From: Neelides folsomi
Taxonomy: Eukaryota; Arthropoda; Collembola; Neelipleona; Neelidae
DNA length: 64,000 nucleotides
Assembly: GCA_034687125.1 (NCBI GenBank)
Contig: JAQGBZ010000031.1
Location: 186,001-250,000 of the forward strand
Reading direction: 5' to 3'
Within the stretch, counting starts at the first letter, position 1; each line of letters begins with the position of its first letter. The position numbers and the translations under genes were made by a program. Below are positions 24,582 to 35,853 of this stretch, in pieces. The notes beneath the pieces were generated by a model. The model saw only the letters and a list, made by a program, of their open reading frames with translations, was not told the origin of the DNA and searched no databases.

Positions 24582-26122
24582 TCACTCAACTTTCCAAAAA
24601 GCATGAATTGGATATCTCTTGTGCGGTTTAACTGGGGAATGTTCGAGGATGATTGGCCGATTAGGTCTTTTATATCTTAATTTTTCATTAACTTCCGCTT
24701 GGGTTTTTTCAAAAGCTTCTTTCCATTGTTCTTCTCTTTTCACAGGATCCAATTCTTCCTCTGCTCCTTTCTTATGATCAGAAGCTTTTCGAATCATTTC
24801 TAAAGATTTGGTCGTTGCTACATCTTCCTCATCTTTCTTTTCCTTCTCCTTTTCCCAAGGAAGTGGATATGCGTCCAATAGCACTTTCTTCCCACTAATC
24901 GGAGCGTAAACTCCAAAAAAGGCTTCAAGTGACGGCGACTCTGCAAAAATTTCCTTGTCCTTTTTTGAATCTTCTTCCTCCGCCGGGTCAACCTTCCCTG
25001 ATGCGAATTGTTTCCAATAAGCTACGAAGATCCCGATGAGAATCAGTGGATAGATTGGGAAAATGATGGTGACGACGGTGATAATGCTCAAAATGAATTT
25101 AACATGCGAAACTCCGTCGAAACTTATTTTGTCCTTCATACAGGGGGCTTTGTAAATGAATTCTTCAATGTGTTCAGGCTTCAAACGAAGCATCACGGTT
25201 GCGTTTTCTCCTCTGCACTTGTTGGATTTGCAACAAGATCTGGGAAGGATTATGGTTGTCTTATTTGCATAAAACATTTTTAATTCCTTTGATTCAACGT
25301 AATCTGTCCAATTTGAAATTCCGCAACATTTCTGCATGGTTAAATTATTTATTTCTTAAATCAATGATTAATTAACAATTGTTAATAGTTCAAAATTATT
25401 GACGATTTTAATTTAGTTGATTTTTAAATAAATCTTTTGTGAATAAATTATATTTTTTACTTTTTTTCGTTGAACTTCTTCCATGATTATTGGAACATCT
25501 GCATTTGCATGAACAAAATCTTTGAGAATTTCTTTAGCTCCGCTGATAGTTAATGGAACGAGGAAAAGGATGATTGTAACGATTCCAAGTATGATGCAAA
25601 CCGCATAGCAAATCATTAGCTAATCAATATTTAGACAAATAATTAAATCAAATGATGGCGACTGATTAAACATTTAATTATAAATTGTGGGAGATTTAAA
25701 CAAAGCGTTTCAAGATGTACAGCAAGGGCTTGTCTTTTGAGTATGATCCAACTCCTGAGAATAATTCCTCCACAAATTGCTCCTAGAATGAAAATGATTC
25801 CGCCAGAGAGTGACGCAATGTGGCCAATTCTTTGGGTCCAGGAAAGAACTCCGTAGGTTCCAGCCATATAAAACATGATCAAACAATGAAAAAATCCAAT
25901 GGGCTAAATATTAAATAAAGTCCAATAAATATTTTATATGCATAATTAGATTCGCAATATCGCAATAATTATATGTAATGCTGATAAATCTTGTATTACA
26001 ATCATTAGAACAAAAACAAAAAGGAGTCTCCGTGGATTGTCACACTTTGGAAGAAATTTGGGTCGTTTGATTTTTGCTTCCCATTCTTTGTCATTCTTTT
26101 CAAAATAATTTTGAAAGACCAT
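24582..26122 (-). CDS. Tetraspanin-like protein with a long charged C-tail
   Basis: Four exons, 26122-26000, 25903-25721, 25619-25461 and 25331-24582, all joined in phase 0; 404 aa. There are four hydrophobic segments; the third (ICYAVCIILGIVTIILFLVP) leads into the large extracellular loop. The loop has the tetraspanin CCG motif, a second CC pair (PRSCCKSNKC) and a further Cys (APCMKDK). TM4 is followed by about 140 cytoplasmic residues rich in Lys and Glu, much longer than the usual short tail. Tetraspanins organise membrane-protein microdomains; the partner here is unknown. It starts 280 bp from, and divergent to, the gene at 26403. Confidence 0.85.
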
Positions 26123-26402
26123 TGGGAAAAATTATCACTGTCAGTTTGATTCAGTTTATATTTACTGTTAACTTTCCACTTTGCAGTCTTTTTGTAAGCT
26201 AAGCTTATATAGTTTATTTAATTTGTCCAATTTTTTCATTGAGTCCTTTGTGTCTCGTGGTAAATGACTTTTGAAACACTTTTTATTTATATTCAAATTC
26301 ACCAAACAATTCAAAAATGTATAAAAAATATTTTATTGCTTTTTGTAATAATTAAAATTTTAGTTAATTTTTTAGTCATTATTTAATTAAGGTAATTAGG
26401 CA
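26123..26402. promoter_or_regulatory. Shared divergent promoter interval
   Basis: The start codons of the tetraspanin (-) and the F-box-like gene (+) are 280 bp apart head to head, so both promoters must lie in or around this short AT-rich interval. No TATA box is obvious. Confidence 0.5.
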
Positions 26403-28222
26403 ATGTCCGTTGACATCGAACCTCTTAAGTCATGTCGAGTGACAAGAAGAGAAGTAGAGGGAGTTGGCCTCAATAAACAACTGAAAAGGGTGGGAATTAT
26501 GAGTTTGATGCCAGCAGTAAGTTGAAATTACATTAATTCGTGATAATTAACTTATTTTTATTGTATTACACATTATATAAACTTTTTTAAATTAAATAGA
26601 ATTTTTAAGGATTTAGTTAATTAATTTTGTTAGCGATTTTTAATTTAAAGAACAGATGGTTGATTTTCAACAAATTAAAGTACAATGAACGCCTCAACTG
26701 CCGGATCGTTTGCAAAGTATGGAAAAGTGAAATTGAAGAATCTCTCCAATTCAACATCACAATCAACGATGAATTTCAGGACGCTTCGATTTTCAAATTC
26801 TTTTATTCGATTCACATCGGGATCATTTTCGTCTCACATTTTATGAATCCTCTCGCTTTCTCAAATATTCTCCAATTCCCAGCCGACCTCAATGAAGTTT
26901 TCGTCCAGGGTCAAATCGCCCTCCATAATTTTATTCAATTCCTCCAACTTCCTCAACTTCTCAAATTGCGAATCAACGTGAATGACATCATGGTCCCAGA
27001 CGAAGATAAGACCGAAAGTTCCTCTTTGATCAGCCCATCGGAAATTCTTGGAATGAATTTTCCCAAAGTGCAGAAAACGCTTAAAATCCTTAGTTTGGTT
27101 GGTCCAATTGGTCAATTGAACGCGGGTTATGACAGCACATATCCCAAGATGATCTTTGAAAGATTTTTAGAATCTCGATTCTTTTCATTGCAAAGCTTTG
27201 AAATTCCTGATGTCCACACTGTGAGAAAGAGCGAGAGTGAATTTGAGTATTCAGCTCTTCTAATTAACTTTGTCATTGAACATCATAACACGCTGAGGAG
27301 CATTCGAGTCAACGTGACGTCGATTCCCATGGTGGAAACGAGCTATTGGAAATGTGTCGCTATGCCAATTCCTTATCCTTATTCCACTGCACTCAAAGAT
27401 GAACATTTGGGGAAAATCAAACTTTCGCAATATTCACTCATTCCACCGAATTCGGGAGTTGGAACTTATGAATGGGCCAGGATGCTTTATTTTCAAGATA
27501 AATTAGAGGTAATTAAAAAAATATAATTAATAACTAGTTAATTAGAAAATAAATCATGAAAATCTATTATATTTTTTATTTTTAATTAATTACATTTTAA
27601 TTAATTAAATACATTTTTACAGATTTTCTCTGGAAATTTCCATAAATGTTCATTACGCCTTTATGTCCCAGTACTTCAGAAAAATTTCTCAACTCTTCAA
27701 AGTGTGAAACTTACATCGATAATTGTTTGGGAATCGGACACAAACTCGAGCACTGCTTTTAAAAATGCCCGCTTTGAGCCCTTTGACCTTCGGCATTTCA
27801 AATCTTGCTCGCGACTTAAGAATTTAATTATGAGTCGAAGTGCGTCTGATCAATCACCGATGATCCAAGTGGCCGAAATGGAGCATTTGGAAGATCTCCC
27901 GCGTTCGTTGACTTCACTGGCAATCAAAGGGTTCAAAATCAACAGTAGCGAATTGGCCTTTCTTTATACGGAATCTCCCAAATTGAAACTTTTGTCTCTC
28001 ACTTTGAATGGCGTTGGTAGCAAAGGGCCGTTCGGAGTGAATCCTTCTACTTTAAAGGATTTGGTTGACAATTTGACTGAAATGAAATCTTTCATTGTCG
28101 ACCCCATCAATGTCAGAACCACGAAGGAAAGAAACGAACTTAAAGACATTTTCAACCAACTTGATCAAGTTTGGGAAGATAATTTGAAAAATTTTGCTGT
28201 ATTTTGGGAATTTATTGAATGA
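26403..28222 (+). CDS. F-box-like protein
   Basis: Exons 26403-26516, 26651-27508 and 27623-28222 give 523 aa. Residues about 34-70 resemble an F-box: SLMPA, then WLIFNKLKYNERLNCRIVCK followed by VWKSEI, with the usual Leu/Pro start, Arg-x-Val-Cys and Trp. The F-box binds Skp1 and recruits substrates to an SCF ubiquitin ligase. The remaining 450 residues contain Leu-rich stretches separated by charged turns (FLQLPQLLKLRINV, LEDLPRSLTSLAIKG). These could form degenerate leucine-rich repeats, as in many arthropod F-box proteins. The exon 2 acceptor was chosen because it joins the two F-box halves in frame; other acceptors run into stops. Moderate certainty on family. Confidence 0.65.
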
Positions 28223-28471
28223 TCTCTAAATTATCTTAAAATCGAAGAAATAAATAATTTTATTATCGATTTCTCAAAATGCATAAATATTTTATTTCGG
28301 AGTATAAATTTTAATTTAATTTTTTAATTCCATTAACATTAACAATTAACATAGAACGACGGAAAATTACTTTATTTATACATTAACACACACTATTAAA
28401 ATAATTGAATATTACAGTTTGTAAATAAATCATTCATGGTTTAAATTTTAAAATACTTAATCACAATTAAT

Positions 28472-30027
28472 TTATAAAATGAGAATAACTAATAAAAGTG
28501 CGGTCCAAAATGCAGATTCATCAAGTGTTAAGAAAAAGCGGTTTTGAATTAAAAACCTCGCAAATCCCAATACATTTGGTTCGTGTCTTTCTACAGTGAC
28601 CGATTTGAGGGCGTATTTTCCATGTTCAAAAGATTGTAACTTGACCAATGTTTCCTTCATTCTTAACCCTGCATAAGAGACGTTGCGCGTGTAAAGGAAA
28701 TCATCAAATCCGAATCCCGGTTCCATTCCATTTCGTTTATACAAAAACCCCGTGGAGCAAACATGAAGGTCCTGAGCTGCTTCGACCGCCAATGAAAACC
28801 CCGAAGAAGTGAGAACTAAAAAATCATTGACGTAAAATCGAAATAAATTAATTGAAGGTTCCATCAAAAACCCAAAAGTGTACACGTTCCTTTTCACTCC
28901 ATCCTCGTCATTGTACAAACTCATGGATTCAATCTCAGTTGTATTTAAATACGCTTCTTTGTAAAAATACGACCCTCTGGATTCATTCCGTGCGAATATT
29001 TCAATCGAAGCAAAAATGATTTCTTCGCTACGTGGTTGAATATGAATTTTAAGAACCGGATGGTCAAAATCTCCCAAGCAGTCAAACATCAAAATGTTAA
29101 CTGTGTCAGAGAGGAATGGAGTCATGTGACCGGAAGGAACGTTGAAATCCTGATGGATGAATTTGTTAAAATTCATATTGGTCGCTTGCTGTTGTTGTGC
29201 TTGTGGGAGAATAATGGTTAGTTGGAGAACTGTCGTTTGCATGTAAATGTCAACAATTGATTTTAGCTCTTTGAAAACTCCGTAATGGCGTTGAGAGAAA
29301 GCCCGGGAGTTTCGGAGAACTCGAACAGTTCCATCATTGCTGTAAGAAAAGTCACGGAATCCGCTCGGCTTCCACCAATTCAACATCCAATCTTCACTTG
29401 AGAAATCTTCATCAATGTAATAAAGGCTGCTTTCCTATTTAATAACAATAAATAAAATAGTTTATTTTAATTCTCCATATTTAAGTCCGTAATGAAATGT
29501 CTTTTTATGAATATTTTAATATTCTAAAAGTATTATTTAATTATTTTAAGTAATTTACCTGTTGATACAGATTTCTTGATTCAATGGCAAAATGTGACAA
29601 AATGTTGTTCATCGAACTATTAAATTCTCCATTTTCCTAAAATTGAGAATATCGTATCATTTGTAAAATGAGATTGTTTTTTATATTTACTTGTCCGAAT
29701 ACGGAGTGAACGATTCCTTTCACAGTTTCCAATTGGATTCTTTCATGTTTGGGTGGAATGAGTAAAATTCCTTCGCGTCTGTGTGGATTCTCCACATAAA
29801 CATGGGGAAGAGTGATGGGAGGAATCTGTGGTGGATTCACCAACAAAACAACTTGCCCATTCCTTTAAAAAATAAATGTTAACCAATTTAATAAGATTCC
29901 TTCCGTTTAAATAATTAAATTATCCTCACTTTGGAGTTTCAATTGTTTTTGTAGGATTGAAGGCTTGAAGGAACGGAACGACGCTGAAGACGATTTTAGC
30001 AATTTCTATTAAAGTGAAAAGATCCAT
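28472..30027 (-). CDS. Unknown secreted or membrane-anchored glycoprotein
   Basis: Four exons: about 30027-29929, 29862-29691, 29636-29559 and 29434-28472; about 436 aa. The first donor may be off by a base. The N-terminus looks like a signal peptide (hydrophobic FTLIEIAKIVFSVVPFLQA). The C-terminus ends in a hydrophobic segment at the stop (FWTALLLVILIL), as in GPI-anchored or tail-membrane proteins. NES, NTT and NVS sequons are present. The middle alternates short hydrophobic strands and turns (VLKIHIQPRSEEIIFASIEI), suggesting a beta-rich domain, perhaps lectin-like. I recognise no family. It converges on the F-box-like gene with about 250 bp between stops. Confidence 0.65.
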
Positions 30028-30782
30028 TCTAAAGATGTTGAGAGATTGGGGTAGGTGAGGGAAATGAGGGACAAAGGTGTTTCCATTGAGTCCCTTAAGG
30101 GACAAAATGGAAAGTGGAATGTGGAGACAAAAAGTGCCCTTGAACGACCTTGCCCTTCAAAAGTTGAAACAACCCCTTAAATACAAACTCATAGGTAAAT
30201 AAAACAACCATCATACTTATGAAATGAATATACCATATTATAAATTGAATTTATAATATCAGTTATGTATATTAGTATTCTACACATCACAGTGTATATT
30301 CTATAGTTGTGCAACTAACATCAAGTTTTTGTACCATGTATCTGAAAAAATTGTTTCAAATTTTTAATAGGTATTCATGTTAAAAATAAAAAATGTTTGC
30401 AAAGAGATTTTAATTGTCAATTTTTTTTTATTAAAAATTTTCTATTTTGGTATTTTTAATATTTTACATATTTATTTATCAGTCATTATCATTGAATATG
30501 TTAATAAATGAAACAAAAACATAATGCTGTAATCCTTGTTGTTGTAATAGTCTTTCCTTGTCACATTCAGCTTTGAATAAATAAAATTTTAGTGTCACGT
30601 CAAAAATAAGTTACAGGAATTTCCGGTCTAAAGATTACAATTGTAAGAAATTCGCAGAAATTAAATAATTTAGAGAGTCGTAGAATATTTTCCTCCTAAA
30701 AAATAATAAAGAAAATAATAATAAACATAAGTTTAATATGAAATAATTGATGATGTTAAATAAAACTAAAAGCATTAAAAGT
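30028..30782. other. AT-rich intergenic region
   Basis: It holds the upstream region of the unknown glycoprotein (a GC-richer patch at 30040-30180) and the 3' flank of the Gly/Ser/His-rich gene. No coding signal. Confidence 0.5.
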
Positions 30783-31542
30783 TTAAAATTTACATTTTCT
30801 TCCCCAACTTGCACTGAATGAACCGCCGCTGCTTCCACTTGGTGGAAGTCCACCACCACTTGCACCAGCACTTGCTTCAGCCCCAGCGTTCCCATCTCCA
30901 GTAACTTCAGCCGACCAACTTCCAGAAACGCTGGCACTTGCCGCGCCACTATGAGAACCGTGCCATCTCCCACCGCTGTGATGACCAGCACTAGCATGAC
31001 CACCACCACCACGCCAACGAGCTCGACCACCTCCATGGCCTGAAAACATTTTAAGAATATTGAAATGACAGAATTACAAAGTTAGGATAAGTTAGGATAA
31101 AGGATAATGACAAGTAAGGTTAATATAATTTTAAGCTTAATTACAATTTTTTAAGTACGAGATATTTTCAATTGTAATTAAATACCTCCTCCTCTAACTT
31201 TTGCTCCTCCACCGCCACCACCTCTGACATGACCTCCACCACCTCCATGACCTCCACCGCTACCACCTCCACGACCTCCACCACCACCTCCATGACTTCC
31301 AGCACTTGCACTTGCTCCACCACCTCCGCCTCCAGAATAAGAGTAGGATCCTTGAGAAAATAAGTAAGGATTATTTTTTATTTACTCTATTTTATAAATC
31401 CTTTAATTAACAATATTTGTTTATTTGTTTTACCTGACCATCCACGACCAGATTGCTCTAATGAATCATCTTCGGGAATCTCGGCGTACAATTGCTTAAT
31501 TAAGAGAATATTGACGACGACGACAATTAAAAGTTTCAACAT
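30783..31542 (-). CDS. Gly/Ser/His-rich secreted protein
   Basis: Exons 31542-31434, 31350-31186 and 31039-30783 give 176 aa with phase-1 introns. The start at 31542 opens a signal peptide (MLKLLIVVVVNILLIKQLYA); an in-frame ATG 14 codons upstream at 31584 would spoil it. A short acidic segment (EIPEDDSLEQSGRG) follows. Then come long Gly runs with His and Ser (GGGSGGGHGGGGGHVRGG) and a more varied Ala/Ser/Trp part (SASVSGSWSAEV) ending RKCKF. Its secretion signal, three exons and phase-1 introns resemble the glycine-rich genes at 9.7 and 10.6 kb. An extracellular structural role is inferred. Confidence 0.8.
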
Positions 31543-32079
31543 GGCGGAATCCTTCGTTTCTTCACAAACGAAGATTCCCTTCACTTAAAAAATTGTAAAT
31601 GTAAAAAATCGAGTTAGTTAAAAATCCAATCTATTTATGCTCATTTGTTGACATTCATAATACAATTTCCTCCTTGTTTGTCATTTATTTCCGCGTTGAA
31701 TTCTTTGAAGTATGATTGACTTCCATAAATAAAGAATATAAAATTGTGCTAAATACAAACATAATTTAAAATAATTAACATAAAGTATTATAATGTAAAC
31801 ATTATATTTGCATTTCTTAGAATATTTAATAAACATTTTTTGTTATGCATTTATAAATTATAAGATTAAAGAGTTCAATAAACTTATTAAATAAACACTA
31901 ACATAACAGATTATTTAAAAATATTATAATTGGGTCCAAGCCAAGCTAGCGAAACGAAAGCATTGAATATGCCTATCCAAAACGCAACTGAAAACAATGA
32001 GGCAAATAAAAAAAGTTCCCATCTGTGATCAACTTAATGAAACAGATTTCATTCATTAAATACTAAAATCACGAAACAG
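31543..32079. other. AT-rich intergenic region
   Basis: Promoter side of the Gly/Ser/His-rich gene and of the doubtful small gene to its right. Nothing else seen. Confidence 0.45.
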
Positions 32080-32758
32080 ATGGCGGATAAAATTCTTCCA
32101 ATTCGCCCCGGTAATGTTTTGATATGTGGGCTCATTTCAATATTGAATTTAGGCCACATTATACTCAACCCATTGTAGGTAATTAATTGTTAATTATAAA
32201 TTGAAAATTGGTATGAATTTACAATTCACAAAGTCAGTATAATCGTAAGATGAATGTCGTATACTATCAGTATTTTTGGTAGTAATAGTTTCTAAAATAA
32301 ACCACTCAATTTTTTCATCTAAATCATTATGAGATGTTTAAAAATAAATGCCAAAAAGTAAAAAGAAAAGTGGGGATGGGGAAAACGACAAGAAAAAGCA
32401 TCAGGCTCAGCAAATGGCAATGCTCAGAAAGAAGACAAAGAAAAGGCAGGGAACAATGAGACGAAAACAAAGGAAGAGTCATGGGACTGGTGTGAAGTCG
32501 AAAGACCTTGCCCAGACTTCAAACCATTCCCAATAAATCTTTGCCCTCCTGCCAAGAAACCCCCTTCGGATAATGACAAGAAATCTCAAAGTAAAATCAA
32601 TACGCCTCATTTTATCTTCAATGACAATTATTATTAAATTCTGCAATTTAATCTAACATTAGGTAAGTATATGTATATAATCCCATTAATCTTATGCTTG
32701 TTAAGGTGCTGGAAAAGAAAAAGAAGCAGATTTTGAAAAGCCCACAAGTTCAAAGTAG
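32080..32758 (+). CDS. Doubtful small Lys-rich three-exon gene
   Basis: A frame without ATG stays open from 32362 to 32633 and contains a non-random segment (SWDWCEVERPCPDFKPFPIN). It can be joined in phase to a start exon at 32080-32110 (MADKILPIRP) and to 32706-32758, which ends in TAG. With exon 2 taken as 32393-32590 this gives 93 aa. The competing ATG ORF at 32348 reads pure Lys/Arg and is probably a shadow. The exon 2 acceptor has a poor pyrimidine tract and an alternative AG at 32404, so the model is shaky. No family recognised. Confidence 0.35.
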
Positions 32759-33217
32759 AAAACGAAAGATAAATCTAAAGAGAAAGGCAAGAAGACCAAA
32801 AAGAAATGAAACCCAATTAAATATAAATAATTTTATGTACTCTCCAGATGCTGAGCCAATGCATTTCGCGGGTTTTGAATTTGAATTAGAGATATATAAT
32901 TTTAATTTCTATAGATTAAAATTTTAATGGAGAGTAAACTTAACATGTCAATCGAGGTTAACTTTAATTAATCATTGTATTTGTAAGTAATTTCGATATT
33001 AATAAATAAAACACTAAGTATAATTTTATAATCAAGACTAATTAAAATTACCAAATCATTTAGCATTTATTTACATTTGTTCATTCATTCATAAATCATT
33101 ATCATTTATCATTACTAAATGTGATCAAGTGATCAGGGAGCAGATGGGCATTTTGAAACTTTTTATGTGAAGCTGTAACTAAAATATGTGAAAATAATTA
33201 AAACAAAAGTTTGGGAA
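32759..33217. other. AT-rich spacer before the PPOX gene
   Basis: Upstream region of protoporphyrinogen oxidase; no TATA box or ORF of interest. Confidence 0.45.
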
Positions 33218-35052
33218 ATGAGTGTGGTAAGTGTTGGACGACGGCGGGTTGGTATTTTGGGCGGCGGGGTGACCGGCCTTGCCGCCGCCTTTTATCTCCA
33301 AAAGAAATTTGGAGACAAAATCGACATCGTGTTGTTCGAGAAAAGTCATCGAATGGGCGGATGGATCAAATCAATCAACAGAGGAGAAAACTTCTTTGAG
33401 ACCGGTGCAAGGACTCTTCGGCCAACTGGGCTGAACGGAATGAACACTCTTGACCTAATTGAAGACATCCGAATCGACACTGAAATTTCATACATCGACA
33501 AACAACATCCAGTGGCACAGAATCGGTTCATTTACACACGTGGTGACCTCGTGAGACTTCCCACTCATCCGTCCGTTCTCTGGAAGAAAATTCCTCCTTT
33601 TTCAAAACCGCTCATCATTTCACTTCTCCGAGACATTTTCAAATCACGTCACGTAAGTTGTATAATATTGTAAATATTATTTATTTAACTAAACTTATTT
33701 TAAAAAAATTAATAAATTTTATAAGTAAATTAATTTTGTACTTTTTAGATTTCCGACGATGACACGATGCATAATTTCATTCATAGGAGATTTGGACATG
33801 AAATTGCAAACACAATTGCGGATCCGCTTATAAGAGGAATATGCGGAGGTAATTTATTACTTGTTTAACTATAACACAATTTAATTTTTATTATAATTGT
33901 ATTTAATTAAATTTATGATTAAATTTTATTAAAATAAAATAATGTAACTACTTTTAAAAGCTCTTTAAAGATAATTGACATTCATTTTTCAAAGGTAATT
34001 CAAAGGAGATCTCTGTCAAAATGTTAATGAGAGAATTTTACGAATATGAGCAAATCTACGGTTCTGTGATTTTTGGTCTTTTGGCTACTCGTCTCTCTCG
34101 AAAAGAAGAAGAAATGAAACAACACGAAAAAGATATTGGATTTTCCAAATTAGCAACGACGTCCCTTACAGACAATTGGTCAATTTACACTTTCTCCAAT
34201 GGGATTGAAACTTTGCCCAAAGGACTTGAAAATTATTTAAAAAACTTCCCAAACATCACCTTGTACAAAAATTCCGAGGTGAGAAGTTTAGTATTCGAAT
34301 CCTCGACATCAGCCATCGTCCAGACTATAAGAGAAGGGAAAGAAGAAAGGGCCAAAGTTGATTTCTTAATTTCTTCAATTCCCTCATGGCATTTGGCAAA
34401 CATCCTTCGCCATTCAACTCCACAACATTCGGTGCTTTCCCAAGTATTAAACGTCACTTCTTCGAGCTCAATAATCGTCGCTAGCTTAATGTACTCTAAG
34501 AACGACATCATTTCTGAGTCTTTACGTGGATTTGGATTTTTAGTTCCTTCATCTGAGGTTGAATTGAAAGGTTTGCTCGGAGTGTCTTTTGACACTTCTG
34601 CATTTCCCCAATCAAATGTTTCCATTTTGACATTGATGATGAAAGCAGACGATCGGAATGTTTACATCATGAAACAAGGTGGAAAAGAAGATAAAAATGA
34701 ATTAATGCAAGAAATCCTTCGAAAGTCAAAGCGTTTATTGAAGAAAACTCTAATGATCGACGAAGAAGTTGCGGATTTTCATGTTGAAATTTCGAGTTCG
34801 GCCATTCCTCAATACACTGTGGGACATTTTGAGCGAATTAAAGCTGCTAGGAAATTCATTTCACATCACGATATTCCATTGAGACTCGCTGGAGCTTCTT
34901 ATGACGGTGTTGGAATCAACGATTGCATAATGAGTGCCAAAGCGGCTGTTCAGGAAGTTCAAAACATTTTTGACCCAACACCGGAATTCAAAACTTATAT
35001 ACTTCCTGAACCTCCCCGTGATCAACCTTGGAGAAGCGACAGGGAAAGTTAA
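33218..35052 (+). CDS. PPOX: Protoporphyrinogen oxidase (heme biosynthesis)
   Basis: Exons 33218-33652, 33749-33848 and 33995-35052 give 530 aa (vertebrate enzyme about 477). It oxidises protoporphyrinogen IX to protoporphyrin IX at the mitochondrial inner membrane, the penultimate heme step. The FAD dinucleotide-binding signature is near the N-terminus (VGILGGGVTGLAAAFYL), followed by FEKSHRMGGWIKS. The conserved end of the FAD domain is LAGASYDGVGINDCI. The ATG at 33218 puts the Rossmann strand about 10 residues in, normal for this family, which lacks a cleaved presequence. A GTAAGT-like string just after the start is not used, because reading through gives the conserved domain. Confidence 0.95.
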
Positions 35053-35852
35053 TTTTTTTCCTTTTTTAATTCTTCAATAAAAAAGTCAATTTTAGTCAAT
35101 TAATGTTATATTTAAATAATATAGTTATAATAAACACATTTATACACATTTATTATATTCCGACATATCCAGAAAATTAATTAAAATACACAATTTAATC
35201 AATTTATAATCATACTCCCATATTCTAGCATATTACCATATTAGTTTGCTTTGATTTCAACCATTAAATTATATCTGTACATAATTTAATGAATTGAAAG
35301 GGTTTTCAGAATTTATAATTTAAATAATTAAATTTGACGCAAATTCACAGTGAATGAACTATAACAATGATTAATTAATAATACTTAATGTTAGTATACA
35401 AGCTTGTACCATATCTTGAAATCTTAGTTTTAACGTCATAATAGGATTTAAAAAACATTAATTTGAAGAATGAAGGGATTGGTTCCTTTGATTCTCACAT
35501 CGGGTCATATGTACAGATATTCGTTAATTAAATTTCAAGTAAGTAAAGAAGGAGGGATTGCATAAGGGAGGGAGCATATTGTAAGAATAAAAGCGGATTG
35601 TTGTTTGGTTCCTCATTGGGGGTTCGGTTTGGGTCGGTGCCCGGAATTCTCTTCTATTTTGGTCGTGTCGTGGCTGGCGGCCGAGTTCCCTCACTTCTTC
35701 CAAGAGCCCATTAATTGCCCAATTATTCGTGTCTCGGATTCCGGGAGGAGCAGAGCGAAGGCCACCGCCGGCCCCACGCACCACTCTCATTACAATCTCG
35801 TTACACTTTCGGTACATCCTCGGTACTCCCATTGGAGTCGGATGGGAAGGTG
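35053..35852. other. Intergenic plus GC-rich 5' leader of the calcium channel
   Basis: The first 550 bp are AT-rich. From about 35600 to the channel ATG the sequence becomes clearly GC-richer, probably the 5' untranslated leader. The leader ends with a three-codon ORF at 35842-35853 whose TGA overlaps the main ATG. Confidence 0.5.
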
Positions 35853-35853
35853 A
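35842..35853 (+). promoter_or_regulatory. Minimal upstream ORF overlapping the Cav1 start
   Basis: ATG GGA AGG TGA ends in the string TGATG, so its stop overlaps the channel start codon. This layout can allow termination-reinitiation and lower translation. The effect is inferred from position only. Confidence 0.4.

Noticed and set aside
32348-32536. 62-codon Lys/Arg-rich ORF starting MPKSKKK
   Set aside because: Composition is that of an off-frame read of an AAG/AAA-rich exon; the other frame has more protein-like content. Not fully excluded.
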